Shown here: positions 53,040 to 61,047 of the stretch, in pieces
Position numbering within the stretch: the stretch's first letter is position 1
Layout: the number at the start of each line of letters is the position of its first letter
The notes under the pieces: generated by a model
Seen by the model: only the letters and a program-made list of their open reading frames with translations
The model's database searches: none
What the model was told of the DNA's origin: nothing
Made by a program: the position numbers and the translations under genes
Origin: an uncultured Opitutales bacterium
GTDB taxonomy: Bacteria > Verrucomicrobiota > Verrucomicrobiia > Opitutales > Seribacteraceae
Direction of reading: 5' to 3'
Assembly: GCA_943789375.1 (NCBI GenBank)
Contig: CALSTX010000004.1
Location: forward strand, 189,001 to 253,000
Length of the DNA stretch: 64,000 nt

Positions 53040-53807
53040 ATGATTCCTCTTTGGGCTAGGCTTTTCAGATTATATTTTTTGTCTTCTCTCCTGTTTGTTT
53101 TTGTTTCCTGTACAACTCGATCCCCAGAAGGGGAGTTCAGTGGAGAAATTAAAGATTGGGTGCATGAGGTTTTTCAGGGTAAATATGTTTCGGCCCAAGA
53201 TGAAAGCCCTATCGAGCTCATTTTGCGTCAAACGCCGAACGGAATGCTTGCTGAGATGACATTTCAGCACCCGCAGCTGAAAGTAATCAAGCGTACTGGA
53301 ACTTGGGAAGTTGGGGATGGCGAGCGTGTCATTCGATTTGATGATGATAAAAGTCCGTCTGAATATTACCTTATAAAGAGAGGTGTACGCTTTGCCTTTC
53401 AAACAAAAGAGGGATTGAGTAATGATGATGGGTCCCCGATTTTGTTGATGAGAAATGTTGGCGTATCGAGAAAATCATCCTACCCCTTAGAGATTAAAAT
53501 GAAGCAAGGTGGGGAAGCTGTGGTAAAGGGGGGGGCGGCTAAATCTTTTCTGGCGGGGGAATGGAGGCAGGCGGGCCAAGGATTTGTGGTGATTACAAAA
53601 TTATTGGCTGAAGATAACAACAAGGACTCTGATTCCTTGGAAACCTATAAATATTTCTTGGAGTGGGGAGGTGACAATTCTCAAGATCTCATTCTTAAGA
53701 AAATCGTGCTTACGAGGCCTTTCCTAAAAAAAGACGGAACCAAGCGCCAGAGTTGGATGAGTTCATTGATTTTTAATGATAATCCAAGGCTTAAGCGGAA
53801 GGGGTAG
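53040..53807 (+). CDS. Probable lipoprotein of unknown function (255 aa)
   Basis: The N-terminus has a signal ending in a lipobox-like FVFVSCTT. The mature protein is beta-rich with a motif order reminiscent of NlpE-like small barrels: LILRQTPNGMLAEMTF, RTGTWEVGDGERVIRFDD, then a second half with LAGEWRQAGQGFVVITK and FLEWGGDNSQDLILKK. The resemblance is weak. It lies 32 bases after the pseudokinase, whose extracytoplasmic segment could be a partner, but that is only positional inference. Confidence 0.7.
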   Translation: MIPLWARLFRLYFLSSLLFVFVSCTTRSPEGEFSGEIKDWVHEVFQGKYVSAQDESPIELILRQTPNGMLAEMTFQHPQLKVIKRTGTWEVGDGERVIRFDDDKSPSEYYLIKRGVRFAFQTKEGLSNDDGSPILLMRNVGVSRKSSYPLEIKMKQGGEAVVKGGAAKSFLAGEWRQAGQGFVVITKLLAEDNNKDSDSLETYKYFLEWGGDNSQDLILKKIVLTRPFLKKDGTKRQSWMSSLIFNDNPRLKRKG

Positions 53808-53883
53808 GTAGTTTTGCCTCTTGGTCTAAGGTTTGACGTCTTGGTAAAGTTCGGCATCATGATCGATTACATTATTTTTTTTC

Positions 53884-56412
53884 ATGATTACAGCTCTTCA
53901 AAATTTTACAGCAAAAAGGGGTCGCCCCTTTTTCTTTTTTCTCCTCATTGTAGTTGGGGTATCTTTTGTTCTTTACCTCTCGCAGGGGACATCAGTCTTT
54001 GATTTTCTTCCCGACCCTAATCGTGAGACACGAGAATTCTACGGTACAGACTTTAACGATCCTGACGAACGACGGATTCTTTCAATTACTAATCAAGTAG
54101 CGGCAGACTTGGGTGCTATATTACCCCCGACCCGTGATGTACTTGAAAAAGCAGATGCTAGGTATTTTGAAAGCTTGCAGAATCAGCTTCGGGCAGCGTA
54201 CCAACCAGAAAATCGTGATAAAGTTGATCAGGAAACATTGCAGAACATGTTTGGTTACATGCAATCTTGGCGGAATTTTCCAGATGCAGTCAAAGTGATG
54301 GCAATTGCAAGAAGCGGAAATTATGATTTTGAATTTTCGGATGCCTCGATTCGGGCGAAGCTTATAATGGACAGCCTTGCAGACGAATTAAACTTCATGC
54401 CTTTGGATGTAAATCACCCCACGATTAATTCCTATTATCATGATTTTGTCAGTCAATTAAACCCAATGTTGAGCGAGGATGAAAATCGTAGTATTGCTTT
54501 TACCAACATCGCCAGGTATCGAGGAGTCGCCCCTCGGGATGTAGACGCCATTCTCTACTCTCACTTCCGTTCTCACCAAGTGGACCGTTCATTCACGCAA
54601 TCAGGTTACACCTTGGATACAGAAGGTGAAATCGAAATGCACCGTGATCAATTTGCATGGGATGCAGAGGCTATCTCTCTTTCATCGGATGACTTCCCTT
54701 TTCAGAATCCTGCCTTGGCCTCCGTCAGCTTTCAATCCATGCCCGAGGCGGGAAATAAGCTTTCCATAGACTTAGGCCGCGCCCAAGCCAGCTTTGAGTT
54801 TGTGGTTACTCCAAGAGATGCAAACGGTTCCTCTTATTTCGTTACCCTTGGCAAAAATATTGAATCATCTCTACGGGCTCTCAGTAAACAGATCCTAAAA
54901 TCAAAACTTAACCTGAAAACTCGCTTATCCCAAAAATCCATTTCATTGTTGGCGGAAAGCGATGCATTGTCGAAAAAGAATCCGTCTTTTACAAGCAATA
55001 CTACTTCACTAGTCTTTGCTTACTCCTTGGAAGGTGAACTTAAGTCATTTCATGAAGAAGTTAAAATGGATCCCCTTTTTGTTGAGCCTGCTCAGACTTA
55101 CGCATCGGTCATAAGCTTTGACTCTGAAGATTTTTACACCCCTTTCCCTGAGCCTGATGAAGCGAGAATGCGGTCCTATTTTGAGAGGAACAAAATGCTT
55201 TTCGAACCCTTGCCAGAGGCTCCTTCTTTGAATTCTTTAAAGAAAAAGGCCGGAGCTAAGGGACCAGAGGGTGATAAAGGGGCAGATGGAAATTGGACAG
55301 AATCCGATGGGAAATCTTCTCTTACCCAAGCCTTAAGGGCAGACTTGAACAAATCTCAAGCACCCTTGGTTGCTTATGAAGATGTCAAAGAAGAAGTTAG
55401 AAAGAGAATTATGGAGGGGGACAAGCTTGATGCAGATAGAGAAGCCAGGGAATTGGCGAAGGAGTCAGCCCTGGCATTTTTGGAAGCGATTAATGCCTTG
55501 AGCGATCGTTTACACTCGACCTATGAGAGTTATCAAGAAATTCGCCAGTCTCCGGAACTGCTTCAAGGGCTTAAAGCATCGGGTGGGAAGCTTAAACGGG
55601 TCAAGTTTTCGAGTAAGGATATGGGATTACAGTCACGCATCCTAGGGTTGGAAACAAGGGGGAGCGAAAGAACGGCAAACCGAAATCCCTTAGAAGAGGT
55701 GGAAGCACTTACCGAAAAAAAGTTTTTTACTCGTTCAATTCGACAAACCCAAAATGGGTATGCTGTTTTTATCTTAGATCGAAAAACCAAAGAATCCATG
55801 AGTGATTTTGAAAAGGCAGACTTTAGTTTGCTTTACCGCGAGTTCCTTAAGAAAATGAGAACCAATGAGTTTGCAAAGTGGATTGATACCCAATTTGAGA
55901 AACTTACCAAGCCAGGTTCCTCTTTTTCATTGGGAAACAAGGTTGCTTTCAAGGCAAAGAGTGCCCAAGCCATTCGCTCATCTTACGATAGGGAAAGTTC
56001 CAAGATTAGAAATCAACTGCAGGATCTGCAAAATGAAAGAAGTGATATCAGTTCTGCTCAGCGGGACAAAAATGCGACACAGGCTCAAATCTCAAGGAAG
56101 CCTGACCTCGATAAGCAAATTGAAGATTTACGTAAATCACAAAGCGAGAGTAACAGCCAAAGGCTTCTGAGTAATCAACTGATCGAAGTAGTTGATACCA
56201 TCGAACCGGATGGCCAGTGGGTAGAGCAGGAGAGGACCGAAGATAGCGCCTTGTTTGTTCGGCTCACTGGTGTCTACACGCTCCGAAATCAAAATTTGAA
56301 CCAGGAACAACTCAAAAACCGAGTGAGTGATTTAGAGTATTCGAGGGCGGAAGTGGCACGAAGCATGATTCTCGATGATTTGATTACTTCGGGTTCGAAC
56401 CAGTCATTTTAA
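53884..56412 (+). CDS. Membrane-anchored periplasmic folding-factor-like protein (PpiD/SurA style)
   Basis: 842 residues with a single N-terminal membrane helix (PFFFFLLIVVGVSFVLYLSQ) and a long periplasmic part, the layout of PpiD. The N-terminal periplasmic portion (about 60-235) is helical like SurA_N domains. The end of the middle part (YFERNKMLFEPLPE, YEDVKEEVRKRIMEGDKLDA) matches PpiD helices. A clear parvulin catalytic domain cannot be placed; the GYAVFILDRKTKESMSDFEK segment is similar to the end of SurA/PpiD proteins. A coiled coil lies at about 705-770 (IRNQLQDLQNERSDISSAQR). Likely an outer-membrane-protein chaperone. It overlaps tlyA tail-to-tail by three to four bases. Confidence 0.68.
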   Translation: MITALQNFTAKRGRPFFFFLLIVVGVSFVLYLSQGTSVFDFLPDPNRETREFYGTDFNDPDERRILSITNQVAADLGAILPPTRDVLEKADARYFESLQNQLRAAYQPENRDKVDQETLQNMFGYMQSWRNFPDAVKVMAIARSGNYDFEFSDASIRAKLIMDSLADELNFMPLDVNHPTINSYYHDFVSQLNPMLSEDENRSIAFTNIARYRGVAPRDVDAILYSHFRSHQVDRSFTQSGYTLDTEGEIEMHRDQFAWDAEAISLSSDDFPFQNPALASVSFQSMPEAGNKLSIDLGRAQASFEFVVTPRDANGSSYFVTLGKNIESSLRALSKQILKSKLNLKTRLSQKSISLLAESDALSKKNPSFTSNTTSLVFAYSLEGELKSFHEEVKMDPLFVEPAQTYASVISFDSEDFYTPFPEPDEARMRSYFERNKMLFEPLPEAPSLNSLKKKAGAKGPEGDKGADGNWTESDGKSSLTQALRADLNKSQAPLVAYEDVKEEVRKRIMEGDKLDADREARELAKESALAFLEAINALSDRLHSTYESYQEIRQSPELLQGLKASGGKLKRVKFSSKDMGLQSRILGLETRGSERTANRNPLEEVEALTEKKFFTRSIRQTQNGYAVFILDRKTKESMSDFEKADFSLLYREFLKKMRTNEFAKWIDTQFEKLTKPGSSFSLGNKVAFKAKSAQAIRSSYDRESSKIRNQLQDLQNERSDISSAQRDKNATQAQISRKPDLDKQIEDLRKSQSESNSQRLLSNQLIEVVDTIEPDGQWVEQERTEDSALFVRLTGVYTLRNQNLNQEQLKNRVSDLEYSRAEVARSMILDDLITSGSNQSF

Positions 56413-57167
56413 TCCCCGTTTTTTTTCCAGGCGAAGAAAAATTCCAGGTTTCCATCCGAGCCCCGCGGTTTCGCTTCCTTTTCGTGAAGCAAAAAAGAAC
56501 CCGAAAGGTTTTCCTTTGAAAATGCCAAAATTTCCTTTTTAACTCGTGCATGCGTCTCTTCCGACCGAATCACTCCTTTTGATTCTGATGCTTCTTCCCG
56601 AGTGCATTCAAACTGAGGTTTCACCAAAGAGATTAGCATTCCCTCTGCAGCCACAAAATTCCATGCTTGTGGTAAAACTTTTTGAAGAGATATGAAGGAC
56701 AGGTCCATCACGACGAGAGGAAAAGGTGCCCCTTCAATGTCATTTTTGCTTAAGTGTCGAAGGTTCACTTTTTCAAAGTTTTGAACCCTTTTATCTATTC
56801 TCAGTTTGTAGTGGAGCTGGCCGTGTCCAACATCCACACAGGTTGCCTGCTTTGCTCCCATTTGTAATAAGCAATCCGTGAAGCCCCCGGTAGAAGCTCC
56901 TAAATCAAGGATAGACATGCCCGATGGGTTAAGGTGAGAATCAGTTAGAAAGTTTTCCATCTTGAGCCCTCCTCTGCCCACATATTTGAGCGGAGTTTTT
57001 ACCAATACCTGAGTGTCAACTGCAAGGGACCTACTCGCCTTATCGAGTCTTTCGGTTCCTTGCCAAATCTGACCTGCAAGGATTAAAGCCTTGGCTTGCG
57101 CCCGGCTTTCACAATGGCCCTGCAGTACAAGTAGTTCGTCCAGGCGCTTTTTCCTGATCTTTTTCAT
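56409..57167 (-). CDS. tlyA: TlyA-family rRNA 2'-O-methyltransferase / hemolysin A homologue
   Basis: An N-terminal S4 RNA-binding domain (RLDELLVLQGHCESRAQAKA) is followed by a FtsJ-like methyltransferase. YVGRGGLKMENFL, the SAM-binding ILDLGASTGGFTDCLLQMGA, DVGHGQLHYKLR and LISLVKPQFE are the family hallmarks. Studied homologues methylate 16S and 23S rRNA cytidines; haemolysin activity is a historical label. Length is 252 residues. It is convergent with the PpiD-like gene and divergent from mraZ. Confidence 0.93.
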   Translation of the reverse strand: MKKIRKKRLDELLVLQGHCESRAQAKALILAGQIWQGTERLDKASRSLAVDTQVLVKTPLKYVGRGGLKMENFLTDSHLNPSGMSILDLGASTGGFTDCLLQMGAKQATCVDVGHGQLHYKLRIDKRVQNFEKVNLRHLSKNDIEGAPFPLVVMDLSFISLQKVLPQAWNFVAAEGMLISLVKPQFECTREEASESKGVIRSEETHARVKKEILAFSKENLSGSFLLHEKEAKPRGSDGNLEFFFAWKKNGD

Positions 57168-57258
57168 AGAGCCAACAAAAAAGAGTAGGAAGTTATCAAC
57201 CGCAACGCTTGATTTTCTCTTAAAAAATAAAATTTTTAAATTTTTTTTAAAATACTAC

Positions 57259-57264
57259 TTGACG
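57259..57264 (+). promoter_or_regulatory. Probable -35 element of the mraZ promoter
   Basis: TTGACG matches five of six positions of the sigma-70 -35 consensus. The matching -10 would fall inside the MraZ repeats (around 57282-57288, TAAAAG-like), so bound MraZ should block the polymerase. It lies about 70 bases before the mraZ start. Confidence 0.5.
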
Positions 57265-57268
57265 CAAG

Positions 57269-57313
57269 TGGGTTAAAATGGGTAAAAGTGGTGAGTAATG
57301 GTAAATGTAGGTT
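57269..57313 (+). promoter_or_regulatory. MraZ operator: TGG-type direct repeats every 10 bases
   Basis: TGGGT (57269), TGGGT (57279), TGGTG (57289), TGGTA (57299) and a weaker AGGTT (57309) follow one another with exactly 10-base periodicity, separated by A-rich 5-base spacers. MraZ is known to bind three or four TGGG-type direct repeats with this phasing upstream of its own gene. The array overlaps the presumed promoter and ends 15 bases before the mraZ ATG, indicating autoregulation of the division/cell-wall cluster. Confidence 0.85.
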
Positions 57314-57328
57314 AAATGGAAAGAGGAA

Positions 57329-57775
57329 ATGTCGGAAATCGGAACAACATTCTTTGTAGGAGAATTCACTCATGCTCTAGACCCCAAGGGCAGGCTGACG
57401 ATTCCTTCAAAGTGGAGGATTCCAGGAGGGGAGAACACTTACCTCGCATTACCGAATCCAGGAGGTTACATTACCGTTTACCCGCCGAAAATGGTGGCTC
57501 GGTTAGAGGAGAAGGTTGCGGAGGCAAGCTTCAGCGATACTCGGACACAAGCTCTGTTGATGGAGCTTTTTTCGAAGGCGCACTCCTTTGGTTGCGACAA
57601 GCAGGGTCGTATCAATCTGAACGACAAACTGCTCGAGCATGCAGGTATAAAAGGAAAGGCTGTGTTGGTTGGGAACTTTTCAGCTTTTGCGATATGGTCG
57701 GAGGATCAGTATGCTAGCCGAGAGTCTGCAGACCAAAGGAATATTTTTGATGCGATGAGGGAGTTGGGGTTATGA
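57329..57775 (+). CDS. mraZ: Transcriptional regulator MraZ
   Basis: AbrB/SpoVT-like DNA-binding protein forming ring oligomers and repressing the dcw cluster. It contains two swapped-hairpin units: FTHALDPKGRLTIPSKWR near the N-terminus and FGCDKQGRINLNDKLLEHAG in the second half, each with the conserved D-x-x-GR core. Length is 148 residues. A Shine-Dalgarno (AGAGGAA) directly precedes the ATG. It is the first gene of the cluster and sits just behind the repeat operator. Confidence 0.95.
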   Translation: MSEIGTTFFVGEFTHALDPKGRLTIPSKWRIPGGENTYLALPNPGGYITVYPPKMVARLEEKVAEASFSDTRTQALLMELFSKAHSFGCDKQGRINLNDKLLEHAGIKGKAVLVGNFSAFAIWSEDQYASRESADQRNIFDAMRELGL

Positions 57776-57854
57776 GGATTATGAACTTGTTAGGGATAAC
57801 TTTTAGGGTGGTTGTCCGACGAAGGGGAATGAGTTCATTTCTTGCCTGGCTCCC

Positions 57855-57880
57855 TTGCGCTTCTTTTTTTAAGAACGCAA
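57855..57880 (+). promoter_or_regulatory. Hairpin just upstream of the rsmH ribosome-binding site
   Basis: TTGCG-C-TTCTT pairs with AAGAA-CGCAA around a T5 loop (ten pairs with one bulged C). The rsmH Shine-Dalgarno GGAGGGG begins three bases after it. It could tune rsmH translation or mRNA processing in the 120-base mraZ-rsmH gap. There is no trailing T-tract, so it is not a terminator on this strand. Confidence 0.45.
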
Positions 57881-57895
57881 AGTGGAGGGGTTGTG

Positions 57896-58867
57896 ATGTA
57901 TTGTGGTGCGGTTGAATTTGTTTGCTCTCCATCAGCGGTGAGTCACATACCTGTATTACTTGAGGAGTGTATGGGGTTTCTTGATCCTGATCAGGGTGGT
58001 CATTTTGCTGACTTAACTTTTGGTGGTGGCGGGCACAGTAGGGCGATGCTAGGGGCTAACCCTGAGAATACATTGATGGCCATGGATTGTGATCCGGATG
58101 CCACCGACCGAAGTTTATCGCTGTCCGAAGAGTTTGGTCAGCGATTTCGCTTTGAAGACCGGTCCTTTAGTGAGCTTGATCAGGTTTCTTCGGAGGAAGA
58201 ATTTCAGGGTATTCTTATGGATCTAGGGATTTCTTCTTTTCAGTTAATGGAGCCAACGAAAGGTTTTTCTTTCAGGCTTGATGCGCCAATCGATATGAGG
58301 CTTAACCCGAGAGAAGGTCAGAGTGCAGCAGACTTCCTTGAGACTGCATCTCGTGAAAGTTTAGTCAGGGCAGTTCGTGAGTATGGGGAAGAGCGTAGGT
58401 GGAATCGAGTGGTGAATGCGATAATTAATGCGAGAGGTACTGGCGTGTTGGGCCGTACGATGAGTGCAGCAGAGTTGGTGGCTTCCGCAGTGGGAGGACA
58501 TCGTTCTCGTCAGAGAATTCACCCGGCAACTAGGACATTTCAAGGTATAAGAATTGCGATTAATGGTGAACTTGAAGCGTTGGCGTTGACTTTACCAAAA
58601 GCCTTTAGAGGCTTAAAGCCTGGCGGCGTGCTTGCGGTCATATCTTTTCATTCTTTAGAGGATCGCATAGTGAAGCGATTTATGAGGAAAATGGCAGGCA
58701 GGCCTGAACATAGAGGTGATTCTAGGCTAATCGATGAAAGGACATCCTATGGAGAGTTAATCAAGTCCAAAGCCATTTTTCCAACGAAAGAAGAGGTAGA
58801 GGCAAATCCGAGAAGCCGATCAGCAAGGTTACGAGTTTTGAGGAAAATTAGGAATCCACAACTCTAG
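57896..58867 (+). CDS. rsmH: 16S rRNA (cytosine1402-N4)-methyltransferase
   Basis: SAM-dependent methyltransferase of the decoding centre (formerly MraW). Near the N-terminus is SHIPVLLEECMGFL, then the SAM motif ADLTFGGGGHSRAML, MDLGISSFQL, GFSFRLDAPIDMRL, the RIHPATRTFQGIRIAINGEL region and ISFHSLEDRIVKRFM. Length is 323 residues from the ATG at 57896, which has GGAGGGG at good spacing; an upstream in-frame TTG at 57842 is less likely. Confidence 0.95.
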   Translation: MYCGAVEFVCSPSAVSHIPVLLEECMGFLDPDQGGHFADLTFGGGGHSRAMLGANPENTLMAMDCDPDATDRSLSLSEEFGQRFRFEDRSFSELDQVSSEEEFQGILMDLGISSFQLMEPTKGFSFRLDAPIDMRLNPREGQSAADFLETASRESLVRAVREYGEERRWNRVVNAIINARGTGVLGRTMSAAELVASAVGGHRSRQRIHPATRTFQGIRIAINGELEALALTLPKAFRGLKPGGVLAVISFHSLEDRIVKRFMRKMAGRPEHRGDSRLIDERTSYGELIKSKAIFPTKEEVEANPRSRSARLRVLRKIRNPQL

Positions 58868-58871
58868 GAAA

Positions 58872-59225
58872 ATGAGTAACCGATTAATCATTATAATACT
58901 TTGCCTTATATCAGTTTTAGGAACGGGTTCGATTGGTTTAGTCTGGTTAAGGATGGAGATTTCATCGGTCGCAAAACAGTGCGGTGACCTTGAAGATGAA
59001 TTAGAAATTATTGCAAGAGAGGTGCATGAGTTGAGAGCTCAGAAGTCAAGGGCAATGAGACCGTCATCCTTGGCGTCCATGGTGCATGGAAGGTTGTCTA
59101 TGCCAAGCTCTAGGTTGACCTTTCATGTGAGTGAGGAAGATATGAGTAGAAGACTGAGTGCTCCATCAAATGTAGCTTCTATTCGAAGTTACAATTCTGC
59201 AGGGGAGTTTGCGGGAACTAGGTGA
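58872..59225 (+). CDS. ftsL: FtsL-like cell-division protein
   Basis: 117 residues: a short N-terminus, one membrane helix (LIIIILCLISVLGTGSIGLV) and a coiled-coil segment (ISSVAKQCGDLEDELEIIAR, then EVHELRAQKS), the usual FtsL architecture. Sequence conservation in FtsL is low, so the assignment rests on topology and on its place between rsmH and ftsI. FtsL bridges FtsB/FtsQ and activates FtsWI in the divisome. Its stop is one base before the ftsI ATG. Confidence 0.8.
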   Translation: MSNRLIIIILCLISVLGTGSIGLVWLRMEISSVAKQCGDLEDELEIIAREVHELRAQKSRAMRPSSLASMVHGRLSMPSSRLTFHVSEEDMSRRLSAPSNVASIRSYNSAGEFAGTR

Positions 59226-59226
59226 A

Positions 59227-61032
59227 ATGAAGAGTATCTTTGTTTCTCCTGTTCGTTTTTATTTAGTTTTCTTATCCATCGCTTTCGCTTTCTGCTTCTT
59301 GGGCGGCCGACTTTATTATCTACAGGTTCATCAATCTGAGAAATATAGTAAATTTGCTTTAGGAGCCCGAAAAAACTTTATTAATATCGATGCTAGACGC
59401 GGAGATATTGTAGATAAGAAAGGAAATTTACTGGCTAGTACTCGTTCTGTGGTGACAGTTGGTCTTGACCCTCATTCAGTAGAATCTGACGAGGATTGGA
59501 AGTATAAAGAGTTGGCTAAGTTATTGGAGCTTCCAGTTGAAAATATTCAGGAAGCCATATCCAGGAAAATAAGGATAAGTGGGAAGCTTGGAGAAAAGAT
59601 AACTAAAATAAGGTGGGTGAAGTTAAAAGATGAAGTGGATGAGGGTACTTACCGAAAGATACAGTTCTTGCGTGTAAAGGGCGTATACGGAAACTTTAAG
59701 CATTCACGGATTTATCCAAACCGTAATTTAGCAAGTCATATATTAGGCTTTGTTAACAAGGAAGGTGTGCCAGCCATGGGGGTTGAGCGCTTGGCTGATT
59801 ATTATCTTCGTGGTCAAGATGGTTGGAGGGAAAGTGAAAAAGATGGAAGGCGTAGAGAAATGCCACAATACCGATCTTTTGAAGTAGCTGAGAGAGCAGG
59901 TCTGAATATTGAGCTCAGCTTGGATCGAATTATTCAGGGTATTGTTGAAAAGGAACTTAAGCATGTGGTTGAGGAATTTGATCCTTTAAGTGCAAGTATC
60001 ATTGTGGGCGATCCTCGCAGTGGATCTATTCTCGCACTCGGCAATGTACCTGATTTTGATCCTAATAATTTTAATAAATACGAACTATCAACCCAAAGAA
60101 ATCGTGCTGTTTCAGATTTATATGAACCGGGTTCAACTTTTAAAATTGTACCTGTAAGCGCGGCCCTGAATGAAGGAATTGTACATGGCCAGCAAATTAT
60201 TGATTGTTCGGTCTCAACTTATCAAAACGGAAGCCGAAGATTAAGGTTGCCGAGTGACCACCATCCTCTAGGAAAAATCAGTGTTCACAAAATAGTACAA
60301 AAATCAAGTAATCGTGGAGCCGCACAATTAGGGATAAAGTTGGGTTCTAATAGGTTGTATAATTATTGTAAAAAATTTGGCTTTGGTGAAAAGACAGACT
60401 TTGGAATGGGTGGTGAACGGAAAGGCTTGCTCCATCATCCATCCAAGTGGGATGGTTTAACTATTACCAGATTACCGATGGGGCACTCAGTAAGTGTGAC
60501 ACCAATGCAGGTGCATGTTGCGATGTCAGCTATGGCAAACAAAGGGATTTTGATGAAGCCAAGATTTATAAATCGTGCATTTGATGAAAAAGGAAAAACC
60601 GTAGTTTCATTTGATCCCAAGCCCGTAAGAAGAGTAGTTTCATCTCAGGTCGCTCAGAATGTAACTAATATGCTTGTCGATGTTGTTTCAGTTGAGGGAA
60701 CAGCTAGGCAAGCAATGATTGATGGCTTTAGAGTGGCTGGAAAGACTGGGACCACTCAAAAGATTATTGATGGTAAATATTCAAACAGGCACCATGTTGC
60801 TTCATTTGCAGGGTATTTTCCCGCAGATAATCCAAGATTGATGATTACCATTGTGGTGGATGAACCTAAAATGAAAAAAGGTAGATTAGGATACGGTGGA
60901 AGTGTTGCCGGACCATCTTTCCAGCGTATTGGAAAACAAATGATAAGCTATCTCGGTCTGAAGCCAGAGGAGAAAAAAGAAATAGCGAGTACAGAACTGG
61001 CATCCAAATTTAAAAAGTCACAAGCCCTTTAA
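59227..61032 (+). CDS. ftsI: Division-specific peptidoglycan transpeptidase (PBP3/FtsI)
   Basis: Class B penicillin-binding protein that cross-links septal peptidoglycan. It has an N-terminal membrane helix (FYLVFLSIAFAFCFLGGRLY), a PBP dimer domain (INIDARRGDIVDKKGNLLAS) and a transpeptidase domain with SxxK in EPGSTFKIV, SxN in QKSSNRGAA and KTG in VAGKTGTTQKI. No PASTA domain follows. Length is 601 residues from the ATG at 59227; the TTG at 59209 inside ftsL is less likely. Confidence 0.95.
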   Translation: MKSIFVSPVRFYLVFLSIAFAFCFLGGRLYYLQVHQSEKYSKFALGARKNFINIDARRGDIVDKKGNLLASTRSVVTVGLDPHSVESDEDWKYKELAKLLELPVENIQEAISRKIRISGKLGEKITKIRWVKLKDEVDEGTYRKIQFLRVKGVYGNFKHSRIYPNRNLASHILGFVNKEGVPAMGVERLADYYLRGQDGWRESEKDGRRREMPQYRSFEVAERAGLNIELSLDRIIQGIVEKELKHVVEEFDPLSASIIVGDPRSGSILALGNVPDFDPNNFNKYELSTQRNRAVSDLYEPGSTFKIVPVSAALNEGIVHGQQIIDCSVSTYQNGSRRLRLPSDHHPLGKISVHKIVQKSSNRGAAQLGIKLGSNRLYNYCKKFGFGEKTDFGMGGERKGLLHHPSKWDGLTITRLPMGHSVSVTPMQVHVAMSAMANKGILMKPRFINRAFDEKGKTVVSFDPKPVRRVVSSQVAQNVTNMLVDVVSVEGTARQAMIDGFRVAGKTGTTQKIIDGKYSNRHHVASFAGYFPADNPRLMITIVVDEPKMKKGRLGYGGSVAGPSFQRIGKQMISYLGLKPEEKKEIASTELASKFKKSQAL

Positions 61033-61047
61033 TAATCAAAAAAAGCT

